From assembly GCA_964495465.1 (NCBI GenBank), contig CAZBWE010000017.1, positions 1 to 34,225 on the forward strand: a DNA stretch of 34,225 bases. Direction: 5' to 3'. A program made the position numbers and the translations under genes. Below the pieces are notes generated by a model that saw only the letters and a program-made list of their open reading frames with translations, was not told the origin of the DNA and did not search any database. Source of the DNA: CAZBWE01 sp964495465. Lineage in GTDB: Bacteria; Planctomycetota; Phycisphaerae; Sedimentisphaerales; Anaerobacaceae. This document shows, one piece after another, positions 16,354 through 24,581 of this stretch; the stretch's first letter is position 1; each line of letters begins with the position of its first letter.

Positions 16354-16866
16354 ATGGACAGATTAAGCAATAGAGATAAACAGGCGTTGGTGATCGGCGG
16401 TGTGTGTGTTGCTGTTATCGTCTTTATATTTGTGTTGAAGATACCCAACCGATGGGCGGAGGCGAGGAAATCGCTCGCATTGATAAGAGCCAGGTTGAAA
16501 GCTATTGATGTTGACCAGGTAAGACAGGCGGGGCTGACGTCTATTGTGCCTGTATTTGAGATACCGCAGGTTGAAGAAAAACAGATGCTTCTGTTCAGGG
16601 ATAAACTTAATGAACAATTAAAGAAAGCGGGTGTGAGCAGCAAGCCATTGCAGGTTCTGCCTGTTACAAAAGCACGGCAGGGCGGCTATAAGATACTGCG
16701 TGTCAAGTGCAGCGGCAATTGTAAGTTCGAGCAAGCGCTCGATTTACTTGCGGGACTGAATGAGAATCCCTATCTGGCTGGGATAGAGGAATTTAAAATT
16801 AAGTGCGATCCGAAAAAGCGGCAGGATGTTGAGCTGGATTTTACGGTGTCAACACTTGTTAAGTGA
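16354..16866 (+). CDS. gspM: GspM-like inner-membrane protein
   Basis: This 170-residue bitopic protein has a short cytoplasmic N-terminus (MDRLSNRDKQ), one membrane helix at about 11-28 and a periplasmic part with a helical segment and a ferredoxin-like region ('YKILRVKCSGNCKFEQALDLLAGL'). Size, topology and position right after gspL fit GspM/PilO, the partner of GspL. Sequence conservation in this family is low, so the call depends mainly on context. The globular part contains three cysteines, which is not typical. Confidence 0.75.
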   Translation: MDRLSNRDKQALVIGGVCVAVIVFIFVLKIPNRWAEARKSLALIRARLKAIDVDQVRQAGLTSIVPVFEIPQVEEKQMLLFRDKLNEQLKKAGVSSKPLQVLPVTKARQGGYKILRVKCSGNCKFEQALDLLAGLNENPYLAGIEEFKIKCDPKKRQDVELDFTVSTLVK

Positions 16867-16878
16867 AAGGATTTTATT

Positions 16879-17637
16879 ATGAATTTTGATTATTTAAGAG
16901 ATATGAAAGAATTGGTCAAAAAGTATGCAATTATGGATTATTTCAAGGGTCAGTCCTTTTCGATTGTGCTGCTTTGCATTTCGGGATTTTTGGGTGTTTT
17001 GATTTTAGTCAAAGTGTCCGGTTTTTTTGCAGCTACAGCGAGGGCGCAAGACCTTGTAAAACTGGCTATCACAAACGGCAAGCCGGATGCAAAGGAGACG
17101 GAAAAACATTTGGCTGGATATCGGGAAGCCGCCGAGCAGCTTAAGAAAAATAATTTGTTTGTGCCGCCCGCAAAGAAACAGCATCCAGTGAAAGAGGTCT
17201 CAGGGATAATGGGCGACGAGGTGCTAATAAACGGCAAATGGTATAAAGTTGGTGATATGATAGCAGATGCAAAGATTACGGCCATTGAGTCTGTGCAGGT
17301 CAAAATTGAATGGGATGGGAATGAAAAGGTCTTTTTCCCGATAGATGCGGCGATTCCTCCTGATATGAGAAAACAGAGGCCTACAGGGCCGAGTGCGGAA
17401 GTGGCCAAAGAGCAGGAGAAACCTTCTCAAACAGTCCAGGTTCAGGTTGAGGTCAGTGGTGGTGAAGGCAGGATGGGATTTGGCCGGTTTTCTCCCGAAG
17501 AAAGAGACAGGATGAGGGAAAGATGGGAGAATATGTCTGATGCGGAAAGAGAAGAATTCAGGGCCCGGATGCGCGGGAGGTCTGGAGATAGACGACCACC
17601 GGATGGCGGACGGGGTCCTCGTGGAAGACGGGAATAA
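16879..17637 (+). CDS. GspC-like protein with an EER-repeat tail
   Basis: This 252-residue bitopic protein has a cytoplasmic N-terminus of about 26 residues, a membrane helix at about 27-50 and a periplasmic region. Residues 106-158 ('VSGIMGDEVLINGKWYKVGDMI' onward, then 'VQVKIEWDGNEKVFFPI') have the pattern of the GspC/GspB homology region, which in known systems contacts the secretin N0 domain. A PDZ domain, common in GspC, is missing. The C-terminal part has one copy of a charged repeat, 'SPEERDRMRERWENMSDAER' with 'EEFRARMRGR' (205-234), and an Arg/Gly/Pro-rich end. The same repeat recurs in the next protein and in the secreted protein after gspD. It likely connects the inner-membrane platform to GspD; this is inferred from context and the HR-like pattern. 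Confidence 0.65.
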   Translation: MNFDYLRDMKELVKKYAIMDYFKGQSFSIVLLCISGFLGVLILVKVSGFFAATARAQDLVKLAITNGKPDAKETEKHLAGYREAAEQLKKNNLFVPPAKKQHPVKEVSGIMGDEVLINGKWYKVGDMIADAKITAIESVQVKIEWDGNEKVFFPIDAAIPPDMRKQRPTGPSAEVAKEQEKPSQTVQVQVEVSGGEGRMGFGRFSPEERDRMRERWENMSDAEREEFRARMRGRSGDRRPPDGGRGPRGRRE

Positions 17638-17661
17638 AATAAATGCAGTGAGGCGACAAAA

Positions 17662-18183
17662 ATGAAACTATCAAAGACATTAATAATAGTGATAATTGCC
17701 GTTGCGGCGGTTCTTGCCGTTTTGGCGATAGGTCTGGGCGTAAGAGGAACAAGGAACCGTAGAACCGATGTTGTTACCCAGAAAGGCACTGAGCTTGCAG
17801 GTGACCAGGCCGAGAGAAAATTGCAGCCAGGCGGTGGAGAGAAGGGAAGATATCAAGGTCCTTCTGACGAAGAAAAAGCTAAAATCAGAGAGCAAAGACA
17901 AGAGATGGTAGAACGAATGCAGGATATGTCTGAGGAAGAAAAGCAGGCATTCCGCGCCAAAATACGTGAGAGGTTTGACGCCGGCCGGCAAGAGGAAGGG
18001 ACAAGATATGGCACGCTCTCTGCGGAAGAAAGAGCAGAAATGAGAGCGGAATGGGAGAAGATGAGAGAAAAATGGATGGATTTGTCCGAGGAGGAAAGGC
18101 GAGAGTTTATGGCTAAAATGCGAGAGAGATTCAGTGCCATACGACCGGCGCCGGAAGTAAATGAAGTTAATGATGTAAAGTGA
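17662..18183 (+). CDS. Membrane-anchored EER-repeat protein of the T2SS cluster
   Basis: This 173-residue protein of unknown function has an N-terminal hydrophobic anchor at about 6-27, followed by a highly charged periplasmic part. It carries four copies of a roughly 20-residue repeat with the core (M/L)S(E/A)EE(R/K)xxxRAKxRERF (about 67-87, 88-107, 118-139 and 140-160), predicted to be helical or coiled coil. The end reads 'APEVNEVNDVK'. Repeats of this kind resemble DUF3106 or Spy-like helical proteins, but no family can be named. It lies between the gspC-like gene and gspD, with 24 bases before it and 10 bases to the likely gspD TTG, so a role in T2SS assembly or secretin handling is inferred. 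Confidence 0.7.
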   Translation: MKLSKTLIIVIIAVAAVLAVLAIGLGVRGTRNRRTDVVTQKGTELAGDQAERKLQPGGGEKGRYQGPSDEEKAKIREQRQEMVERMQDMSEEEKQAFRAKIRERFDAGRQEEGTRYGTLSAEERAEMRAEWEKMREKWMDLSEEERREFMAKMRERFSAIRPAPEVNEVNDVK

Positions 18184-18193
18184 GGTGATTGAA

Positions 18194-21100
18194 TTGAAAC
18201 GGTCAAGAGTAATAATAGGCGTGGTAATTGTTATAGCGGCGATTTTTGTTATCTGGAGGATTGGTTTTTATACCCCGAAGCCAAAACTGATGAAAGCTAA
18301 GGTCAAAACTCCAGCGGCTGCCGGTCCTAATGAACCTAATAAAGTTGACAGCCCGGGTGACGTCAGGTCAGCCAAAATAGCTGATGTTAATGAGCGTGGC
18401 AGATTATCTGATGTTAATCAGCCGAGAGGTTGGGGAAGAAGACCGAGGCGTGGGGATGCAAATGATTTCGGTGGATTCGCCGGTTTTGATGGACGCAGAA
18501 GTTCAGAACGGCGGGGGCAAATGGGGAGTGGAGAATTCGGCAGGCCCAGCGGTTTCGGGGATTTCGACAGACGCAGGGGGCTGGGTGCAGGGCCTGAGGG
18601 AGTAGGCGATACTAATGAGCCGAACATGCCGGGTGATTCAAACGAGCCAATGGAGGCGCTGAACCTCAAAAATGTGGAGATGAAGGATGTTATTCAGAAG
18701 ATTTCTGAATGGACCGGCAAGACTGTTATCCCGGCTGATGAGGTGATGCAGCAGAGGATTACCGTTTATTCGCCGAAGAGGTTACCGAGAAGCAAGGCCC
18801 TGTCGCATATCTATGGGGCGTTGCGTATGAAGGGATTTGTTGCCGAGCATACGGACGATGCGATTTATCTTGTATCTATTAAGGATGCAAAACTTCGATT
18901 TGTTCCTACGATAGAAGCAGACCAGCCTCTTGCCGCGCTCGAAAATAAAGACCAGATAGTTCAAAAGTTTTTCAAGCTTGTAAGTTACCAACCTGCTCAA
19001 ATGGGCCAGATAATTCAGCCCTTAGTTGGCGAGTACGGCTACGTCAGCGCGGACGAGACAACTGGAACTTTGCTGGTGATTGACACGGTTGCGAACTTGA
19101 TACGTATCGAGGGAATTATCGCAGTGTTTGACGTGCCCGAGGCGGAGCAGACGGTGACGAAGATTTTTACCGTTCAATATGGTGACCCGTCGGAAATTGT
19201 TCAGATGCTGAAGATGCTGTTGGGAGAGAGCGAGGGATACAGCAGTCTCAGGTCGGGTAGTTTCGGCAGGCGCAGTTCCGACCGCGGCCGAGGCGGCAGC
19301 TCCTCGCCTTCATCCGGGTCGGCCCAGGCAAGCGGTTCTTCCCAAAGGAGTGAATCCGCAGGCGGGGCCGCGGCGTCAGTTGTGATTAGCTCTGCTCGTG
19401 GTCCGATTGTTCTCATTCCTGAACCAAGGCGAAAATGGATAATAGCAAGGGGGTCTGCTGAAGATATAAATCAAATCGAGCAGTGGATTCAAAAACTGGA
19501 CAAGGAAGAGCCGGTTGAATCGGAATACGAGGTAATTCCGCTGAGGTATGCCGATGCGCGGGAAGTTCAGGATAGTATTGTGAACGGATTCAGGAATTTG
19601 CCTGGCACTGAATTTTTGCCGAATGTTCTTGTTGAGCCGCTGCCTAACTCAAAACAGGTGATTGTATTCGGCAGGAAAGACCTGCGAGAAATCGTCAAAA
19701 AGATGATTCAGGAAGTCGATGTTCCTCCGGGTCAGTTCGAGACAAGGCATTTCAGGCTGAAATATGCCGACCCGGACCAGATAAAGACAAATATAGACGA
19801 GCTTTATGAAGAGGGATTATACGGCAGCAGCAGCTCATCGAGTGGATACGGCAGATACAATCCCCGGGGCAGGGGCAGTTATCAAAGCGGGAGCACGACT
19901 TCTTCGTCCGAGACGGTCAGGGTTATATCCTACGTTTCGCTCAAGCAGGTTACCGTGATTGCTTCACCTGAGAATATGGAAAAAATTGCCGAGCAGATAA
20001 GTCAATGGGATGTGCCGATAGATGTAAATGAGGTCAGGCCAAGGATAATCGAACTGCGTAATTCCGACCCGATAGAGATGGCTGATTTGCTGACGACGCT
20101 TTTCAGTGAAGAGAGTGACAGGGGCATATCGATTTATGATATTCTGTTTGGAAGGACGGAGGACAAGCAAAAAATTGTCGGCCCGCTTTATGGGCAATTG
20201 ACTTTCGAGGATGTTCCGGGAACAAAGAAGATAATTGTAATCAGCAAAATACCGGAGGCCTATGATGTTATCGAGCAGCTTGTACACGAGCTTGATAAAC
20301 AGGAGATGGCGGAAATACCGAAGGTTATAACACTAAAATACGCCGACCCTGAAGACCTTGCTCAGCGCCTCAATGCGCTGTTTAACGAGCTGGGCACAAC
20401 CGCAACGATTAGCTTTAGTGAGCGTGGATTGAGCGAGGCCAGGCAGGATGAAGCAGATACCAGCAGCACGACCAGCACGAGCAGTTCGAGCAGTTCAAGT
20501 GGGAGTAGTACCAGCAGTACCAGCGAGTACAGACCCTGGTGGAATACGGGTCGGCAGAGCACGGAAGAGATGCCGATAAGTAACGTTATAGGCAGGGTTC
20601 GCTTTATTCCGGACCCCCGCAGCAAAAGTCTTCTTGTTCTTGCTCCTCCGGAGTTTATGGAAAGAATAGATGAATTGATTCAGGAGCTTGATATACCCGG
20701 CAAGCAGGTGATGGTAAAGGCGGTAATTGTTCAGGTTGACCACAGCAATATGACCTCGCTGGGTTTGCAGCTCAGCTCCGACCAGTCAAAGTGGTCAACT
20801 TTGGACAACGAAAATGCGGTTACAGCTCTGAGCACACTAAGCCATCTTGCAGAAAGCGGCTCATTAACACTCGAAGTGGGAATGAGTGTCACTACCCTGG
20901 TTGATTTTCTGGTCAGGGAGCTTGATGCCAAGATTCTTAATCAGCAGACACTTTGGACAAAAGACAATGAAGAAGCGGAATTCTTCAAGGGTCAGGTAGT
21001 CGCTTTCCAGACAGAAGTGTCAGTTTCTGATACAGGCGGCAGAGCCACCTCCCAGTATGAATACGAGCAGGTGGGTATGACATTAAAGGCCAGGCCGAGT

Positions 21101-21523
21101 ATCACGCCTGAAAAGAATGTGGATATGATTATAAGAGTGATTCTCTCGCAGCTTGCCACGGAAGAGATAAATAACCAGCGGGTCAGGACGGCGATGGATA
21201 CGACAACCAATATGATAATACAGGACGGCCAAACGATTATGCTCGGTGGTATTCTTTTCCAGGAGGTAAGCACTGTCAAACGGAAGCTTCCGCTTTTAGG
21301 CGATGCCCCTGTGATAGGCGGCCTGTTTCGTCACAAGGAAGCCGAATTGGCCAATAGTGAAATGCTGATATTTATCACGCCTTATGTGATAGATGAACCG
21401 GATAAAATGCTTCCGGAGACGATTGAGGAAATAGAGCAGCCAAAGAAAAAACTGGAAAAAGTAAAGGAAGAATTGAATAAAGTCCTTGGGGAATGGAGTG
21501 AGACAACAGAAACAGAGGAATAG
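18194..21523 (+). CDS. gspD: Type II secretion secretin GspD with six N-domain repeats
   Basis: This outer-membrane channel of about 1109 residues is far longer than the usual 650-750. Numbers are approximate. The N-terminus has a hydrophobic segment (about 5-25) without a clear signal-peptidase site, then a Gly/Arg/Asn-rich disordered stretch to 155 with repeated NEP motifs. An N0-like domain spans 155-230. Six secretin N-type repeats follow (about 255-318, 320-438, 445-512, 515-610, 615-705, 708-835). The second, fourth and sixth carry Ser/Gly-rich inserts. The secretin core (about 840-1067) ends with 'VKRKLPLLGDAPVIGGLFRH', the family signature. I chose TTG 18194 because GAGGTGA lies six bases upstream; GTG 18185 falls inside that site. 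The C-terminal tail is a charged helix that might be a pilotin-binding S-domain, but this is not certain. Confidence 0.93.
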   Translation: MKRSRVIIGVVIVIAAIFVIWRIGFYTPKPKLMKAKVKTPAAAGPNEPNKVDSPGDVRSAKIADVNERGRLSDVNQPRGWGRRPRRGDANDFGGFAGFDGRRSSERRGQMGSGEFGRPSGFGDFDRRRGLGAGPEGVGDTNEPNMPGDSNEPMEALNLKNVEMKDVIQKISEWTGKTVIPADEVMQQRITVYSPKRLPRSKALSHIYGALRMKGFVAEHTDDAIYLVSIKDAKLRFVPTIEADQPLAALENKDQIVQKFFKLVSYQPAQMGQIIQPLVGEYGYVSADETTGTLLVIDTVANLIRIEGIIAVFDVPEAEQTVTKIFTVQYGDPSEIVQMLKMLLGESEGYSSLRSGSFGRRSSDRGRGGSSSPSSGSAQASGSSQRSESAGGAAASVVISSARGPIVLIPEPRRKWIIARGSAEDINQIEQWIQKLDKEEPVESEYEVIPLRYADAREVQDSIVNGFRNLPGTEFLPNVLVEPLPNSKQVIVFGRKDLREIVKKMIQEVDVPPGQFETRHFRLKYADPDQIKTNIDELYEEGLYGSSSSSSGYGRYNPRGRGSYQSGSTTSSSETVRVISYVSLKQVTVIASPENMEKIAEQISQWDVPIDVNEVRPRIIELRNSDPIEMADLLTTLFSEESDRGISIYDILFGRTEDKQKIVGPLYGQLTFEDVPGTKKIIVISKIPEAYDVIEQLVHELDKQEMAEIPKVITLKYADPEDLAQRLNALFNELGTTATISFSERGLSEARQDEADTSSTTSTSSSSSSSGSSTSSTSEYRPWWNTGRQSTEEMPISNVIGRVRFIPDPRSKSLLVLAPPEFMERIDELIQELDIPGKQVMVKAVIVQVDHSNMTSLGLQLSSDQSKWSTLDNENAVTALSTLSHLAESGSLTLEVGMSVTTLVDFLVRELDAKILNQQTLWTKDNEEAEFFKGQVVAFQTEVSVSDTGGRATSQYEYEQVGMTLKARPSITPEKNVDMIIRVILSQLATEEINNQRVRTAMDTTTNMIIQDGQTIMLGGILFQEVSTVKRKLPLLGDAPVIGGLFRHKEAELANSEMLIFITPYVIDEPDKMLPETIEEIEQPKKKLEKVKEELNKVLGEWSETTETEE

Positions 21524-21584
21524 AGAAAATCCGGCTCTTTGACTTTTTTGTCTTTGTTGCAATAAAAGGTTTTGTATTTACGTC

Positions 21585-21612
21585 TTGATTCAATACGACG
21601 TGATAATATATA
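21585..21612 (+). promoter_or_regulatory. Candidate promoter for the secreted EER-repeat gene
   Basis: TTGATT (21585-21590) and TATATA (21607-21612), 16 bases apart, lie about 70 bases before the ATG at 21685. Together with the 161-base gap after gspD, this suggests that the last gene of the block can be transcribed on its own. Confidence 0.4.
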
Positions 21613-21684
21613 AACGGATTGTTGAATCCCCGGGTGGGAATTAATTGAAATGTAACTTTTTTTCTTATTTAGGAGGTAAACATT

Positions 21685-22506
21685 ATGAAGAAGTACCTCG
21701 TTTCAACTATCGTTGTTTTTGTGGTTCTGGCTTTTGCATGGACCGTGTTTGGACAGAGCCAGGCCGAACAGTCGAGACCTCGCGAGCGTGGAGACTGGAG
21801 AATGTTTCAAATGCTTTCTCCCGAAGAAGCAGCCCAGATGAGAGAAAAATGGCCGAATATGTCTGAAGAGGAGAGGGAGAAATTAAGGGCTAAAATGCGC
21901 GAAAAATGGGAAAATATGTCAGACGAAGAAAGAGAAAAATTAAGGACCCAAATGCGCGAAAGAGCCGGTGGAAGAGTTGGTGAAAGAACTGGCGAAAGAG
22001 CCCGTGGTTTGGACCCTGAAGAACAGCTCAAGGCCGTTAAAGCGATTGAAGAGCAGCTCGCCAAGCTAAAAGCAGGCATAGGGGCGATGGGCACTGGGCA
22101 GCAGAGGCCTTTTTCAGAACTTTCTGATGAAGAAAGAGCGAAGATGAGAGAAAGCTTTTCGAAAGCTCGTGAACTGCGTCAGACGGCACTTAATGAGATT
22201 CTGAAGCAGTTATCGCTTCTGCAAGGCCGAGGTCCCCAGACCGCCGAAGGTGAGGAACTGGTGATAGTAAACACTGCTGAACTGCAGGCAATTCATGACC
22301 TGGCCTTAAAGGAAAAGGCCGAGCAGACAGCCCAGCGCATCGGAAGACTCAGCACGGGCCGAAGGGGATTTGGCGGCAGGACACGGGGGCAGATGGGGCC
22401 GGCGGCAACTCCAGGAGCCCCAGGAGGACCGCGTGGTCCACGTGCTACGCGTGGCCCGATGGCTCCGACTGATGAGGGAGAAAATAAGCAGGAAGTCCAA
22501 AAGTAA
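21685..22506 (+). CDS. Secreted EER-repeat protein downstream of gspD
   Basis: This 273-residue protein of unknown function begins with a good Sec signal peptide ('MKKYLVSTIVVFVVLAFAWT', cleavage probably near residue 23-27). Three tandem copies of the charged helical repeat lie at 44-94 (LSPEEAAQMREKWPN, MSEEEREKLRAKMREKWEN, MSDEEREKLRTQMRER), and a fourth partial copy lies near 147-160. A coiled-coil-like central part spans about 110-215, and a Gly/Pro/Arg-rich tail starts at about 225. The repeats are the same as those in the gspC-like protein and the 17662 product. AGGAGG precedes the ATG by nine bases, one of the strongest ribosome sites in the window, which suggests abundant product. 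It could be a periplasmic chaperone-like helper (Spy/DUF3106-like) or a T2SS partner; neither is shown. Confidence 0.75.
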   Translation: MKKYLVSTIVVFVVLAFAWTVFGQSQAEQSRPRERGDWRMFQMLSPEEAAQMREKWPNMSEEEREKLRAKMREKWENMSDEEREKLRTQMRERAGGRVGERTGERARGLDPEEQLKAVKAIEEQLAKLKAGIGAMGTGQQRPFSELSDEERAKMRESFSKARELRQTALNEILKQLSLLQGRGPQTAEGEELVIVNTAELQAIHDLALKEKAEQTAQRIGRLSTGRRGFGGRTRGQMGPAATPGAPGGPRGPRATRGPMAPTDEGENKQEVQK

Positions 22507-22573
22507 CCGATAAAGATAGAAGTTTACTTTAGACAACGGCTATAGGGGAAAATGTAGCAGTGATATATCAGGG

Positions 22574-22610
22574 GAACTGTTCCGATGTCTATCGGGGCAG
22601 TTCTTTTTTT
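22574..22610 (+). terminator. Rho-independent terminator closing the T2SS block
   Basis: GAACTGTTCCGA (22574-22585) pairs with TCGGGGCAGTTC (22592-22603) as a 12-bp stem with two G-U wobbles and a six-base loop. A run of seven Ts follows immediately. This is the clearest terminator in the window and ends the transcript of the secreted EER-repeat gene. Confidence 0.9.
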
Positions 22611-22694
22611 ACAAGCGTTGTGCAATATCCATAGAAGGCAGGGGGATTAGCATTTTTCACATAACGGCTCCTGTGCGAAATTCTATTTGGTTTT

Positions 22695-23132
22695 TTGGGT
22701 TACTTTTTGTTGAAAGATGTGCAGTGCACCTCTGTCAGATACCATTACGAAGCAGTGCCTACAATGGTTATGCTTGCTAATAAGTATAAGGATAAGAATG
22801 TCGTTTGGCTTGCAGTAAACTGCACGAGCTATGCAACACCGGAAGCGAATAGAGAATTTGCACAAAAGTATAAGCTGCAATATCCAATACTGGATGACAG
22901 AGACGGCAAAGTCGGCCGTGCCTGCAGTGCTGAAACTACACCCCATATGTTTATAATAGGCGCTGATAGTAATATCGCCTATGCCGGCGCGATTGATAAT
23001 TCACCGATGGGCAGAGTCGAAGAACCATTACTTAATTTTGTTGATAAAGCCCTCTATGAGCTTACCAGCGACAAACCAGTGGGCGTAACTGAAAGTAAAC
23101 CCTATGGTTGTTCTGTGAAGTACGCTAATTAA
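22695..23132 (+). pseudogene. N-terminally truncated redoxin / thioredoxin-fold protein
   Basis: The readable 145 residues match the C-terminal two thirds of an AhpC/TSA-like redoxin: 'YHYEAVPTM', 'LANKYKDKNVVWLAVN', 'FAQKYKLQYPILDDRDG', the cis-Pro motif TTP (81-83) and the end 'ESKPYGCSVKY'. The first beta-strand region and any signal peptide are missing. An in-frame TAA at 22662 blocks extension, and the only start is a TTG with no ribosome site. Cys11 in 'VQCTSVRYHYE' sits where the family has its active-site CPxx, but the usual preceding W/F and following Pro are lost. It is probably a decayed gene. A short functional protein cannot be excluded, because the remaining frame is intact. Confidence 0.6.
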
Positions 23133-23176
23133 GAGAATTGGATGTACAGTTTTTTAGATTGTTTCAAGAAGGTTTT

Positions 23177-23662
23177 TTACCTATTATAGGGCCTTCGGCG
23201 ATTTGTTCGCTCTAATATGGTTTTTCGTTTTTTGCTGGTTTTCCTCGGAATCTCTTTGATTTTTAGTTTTGCTGGCACTGCCCTTTTTGTTGTTGGTTTT
23301 TCTGCCGGTGTTTTCTCACCCATTAATTTCAGAGCCATGGTGCATACGTTTCTGGTCGTGCCATTCTGGTGTTGGAGCCCTTCCTTGAGAGTTTCCAGGG
23401 CCATCTTCTTCATTCTTCCGCGCATCTTTCTTAGGCCGTATGCGGCAGCGTTTTTTGTGGTAGTGGGAGAATTGCTAAACAAGGCCCCTTTTAGAATTTC
23501 CAGCCCGTCTTCCTGCATCCAGGATAAATTGAAACCAGCTTGCCGTCTGATTGAGCCGTTGGATGAATACAGTTGCTCCCGCAGCTTTTCAAGAAGATTT
23601 TTCGACCCTTCGTTGTTTTGTTGCTCTTCTTTGCGTGAACGTCTCGTTTTTTCTGCCTCCAT
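23177..23662 (-). CDS. HEAT-repeat protein
   Basis: This 161-residue protein contains two to three HEAT-like helical pairs between residues 22 and 115. 'SIRRQAGFNLSWMQEDGLEILKG' is followed by 'TTTKNAAAYGLRKMRGRMKKMA' and then 'TTRNVCTMALKLMGE', each with the R/K-xx-A-x-x-L pattern. The N-terminus is charged and the last 45 residues are Lys/Arg-rich, suggesting nucleic acid or acidic partner binding; that is inference. No signal peptide or membrane helix is seen. The opposite strand is also open here but gives a hydrophobic shadow product, so I prefer this strand. It converges with the truncated redoxin. Confidence 0.7.
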   Translation of the reverse strand: MEAEKTRRSRKEEQQNNEGSKNLLEKLREQLYSSNGSIRRQAGFNLSWMQEDGLEILKGALFSNSPTTTKNAAAYGLRKMRGRMKKMALETLKEGLQHQNGTTRNVCTMALKLMGEKTPAEKPTTKRAVPAKLKIKEIPRKTSKKRKTILERTNRRRPYNR

Positions 23663-24095
23663 GATACTATCCGTTCATATATCAGTTGTGTATTCAATTT
23701 CTGAAGGCTTTATGCAATAGAAGCACCCCTTTAAGGTGCAGCCATCGACAGGCTTTAATCCCCGCACTTTTGCCTCCTGCGTTTACCTCCTTCGAAAAGC
23801 CAAACTCCTTTGACTTATCGCAAAATCCATTGTTTGCTTTAACTTAGCCAAAACCGTTCTTGTTATGTGAACAAAAGCGGTTTTACCGGAGCAGGATACA
23901 ATTAAAAATATATTACTTGAAACAAATCTTTTTACATTTATCCGGTGCTTACACTTACATATCAGGAACAATGGTCTTTCTCAACTTGGTACCCGTACTC
24001 ACCACTATGGGAGATTTTCTATCAAGGTATATCAAGTTGTCAAATAAAATTTTTTTAAAAATTACAGTTTATTTTCGGTAATTGCTTCAAAGACA

Positions 24096-24111
24096 GTAGA
24101 AATTATTCTAC
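24096..24111. promoter_or_regulatory. Perfect inverted repeat GTAGAA-ATTA-TTCTAC
   Basis: This 16-bp sequence has six-base arms that are exact reverse complements around ATTA. It lies about 490 bases upstream of the perR promoter and about 430 bases upstream of the HEAT-repeat gene start, so its target gene is unclear. It could be a regulator binding site. Confidence 0.35.
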
Positions 24112-24581
24112 GACCGATAATTAAATGGATTTTTATATAATTAGTTGTGTAACTGTTTTGTTGGTAACGACATAGGGCAGCTTTGTTAACAGAGGAAATT
24201 TTTTTGATTTTTTTAATTCAGTGTAGATGTTGCAAAGTATTTTTTTGCTGTAAATCATTTTTTTGTTATTTTAGGAGGATTTTTTAACCAATTAGATTTA
24301 TATAACCAACACTTTTGATGATGATAAAGGAAAAATTAGTTTATTTGGGTTATTTAGGTAACAAAGAGAAGGGTTTCTGCATCGATTAAATACTCAAAAT
24401 TTTTCTTATTTTAAGCTTATTGCCTAATTTCAAAGGAATAATACCTTACACATAATCTGGCGAATTATGGTTGTTTACTTTTTGCGGGATTCGGTGTTTT
24501 TGGGGTTGGATTTCTTAGCGAAGAGAAGATATTCGTAGATTTGAGGCAGATTAAAAAATTTCCCGATTTTCGAGAACCTGC

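Noticed and set aside
15990..16643. Open frame of about 217 codons on the minus strand across gspL/gspM
   Set aside because: It overlaps two well-supported genes and its product is a low-complexity Ser/Leu-rich sequence.
18185..18187. GTG start for gspD
   Set aside because: It lies inside the GAGGTGA ribosome site. The TTG at 18194 has correct spacing.
20457..20527. Ser-codon-rich tract in gspD as a microsatellite or frameshift site
   Set aside because: The frame remains open through it and similar Ser/Gly inserts occur at equivalent positions in two other repeats, so it reads as a protein linker.
23217..23720. Plus-strand open frame opposite the HEAT-repeat gene
   Set aside because: The product is hydrophobic without a plausible topology or motif. 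The minus-strand product shows repeated HEAT helices.
24273..24278. AGGAGG ribosome site in the gap upstream of perR
   Set aside because: No ATG, GTG or TTG with a useful open frame follows at the right distance.
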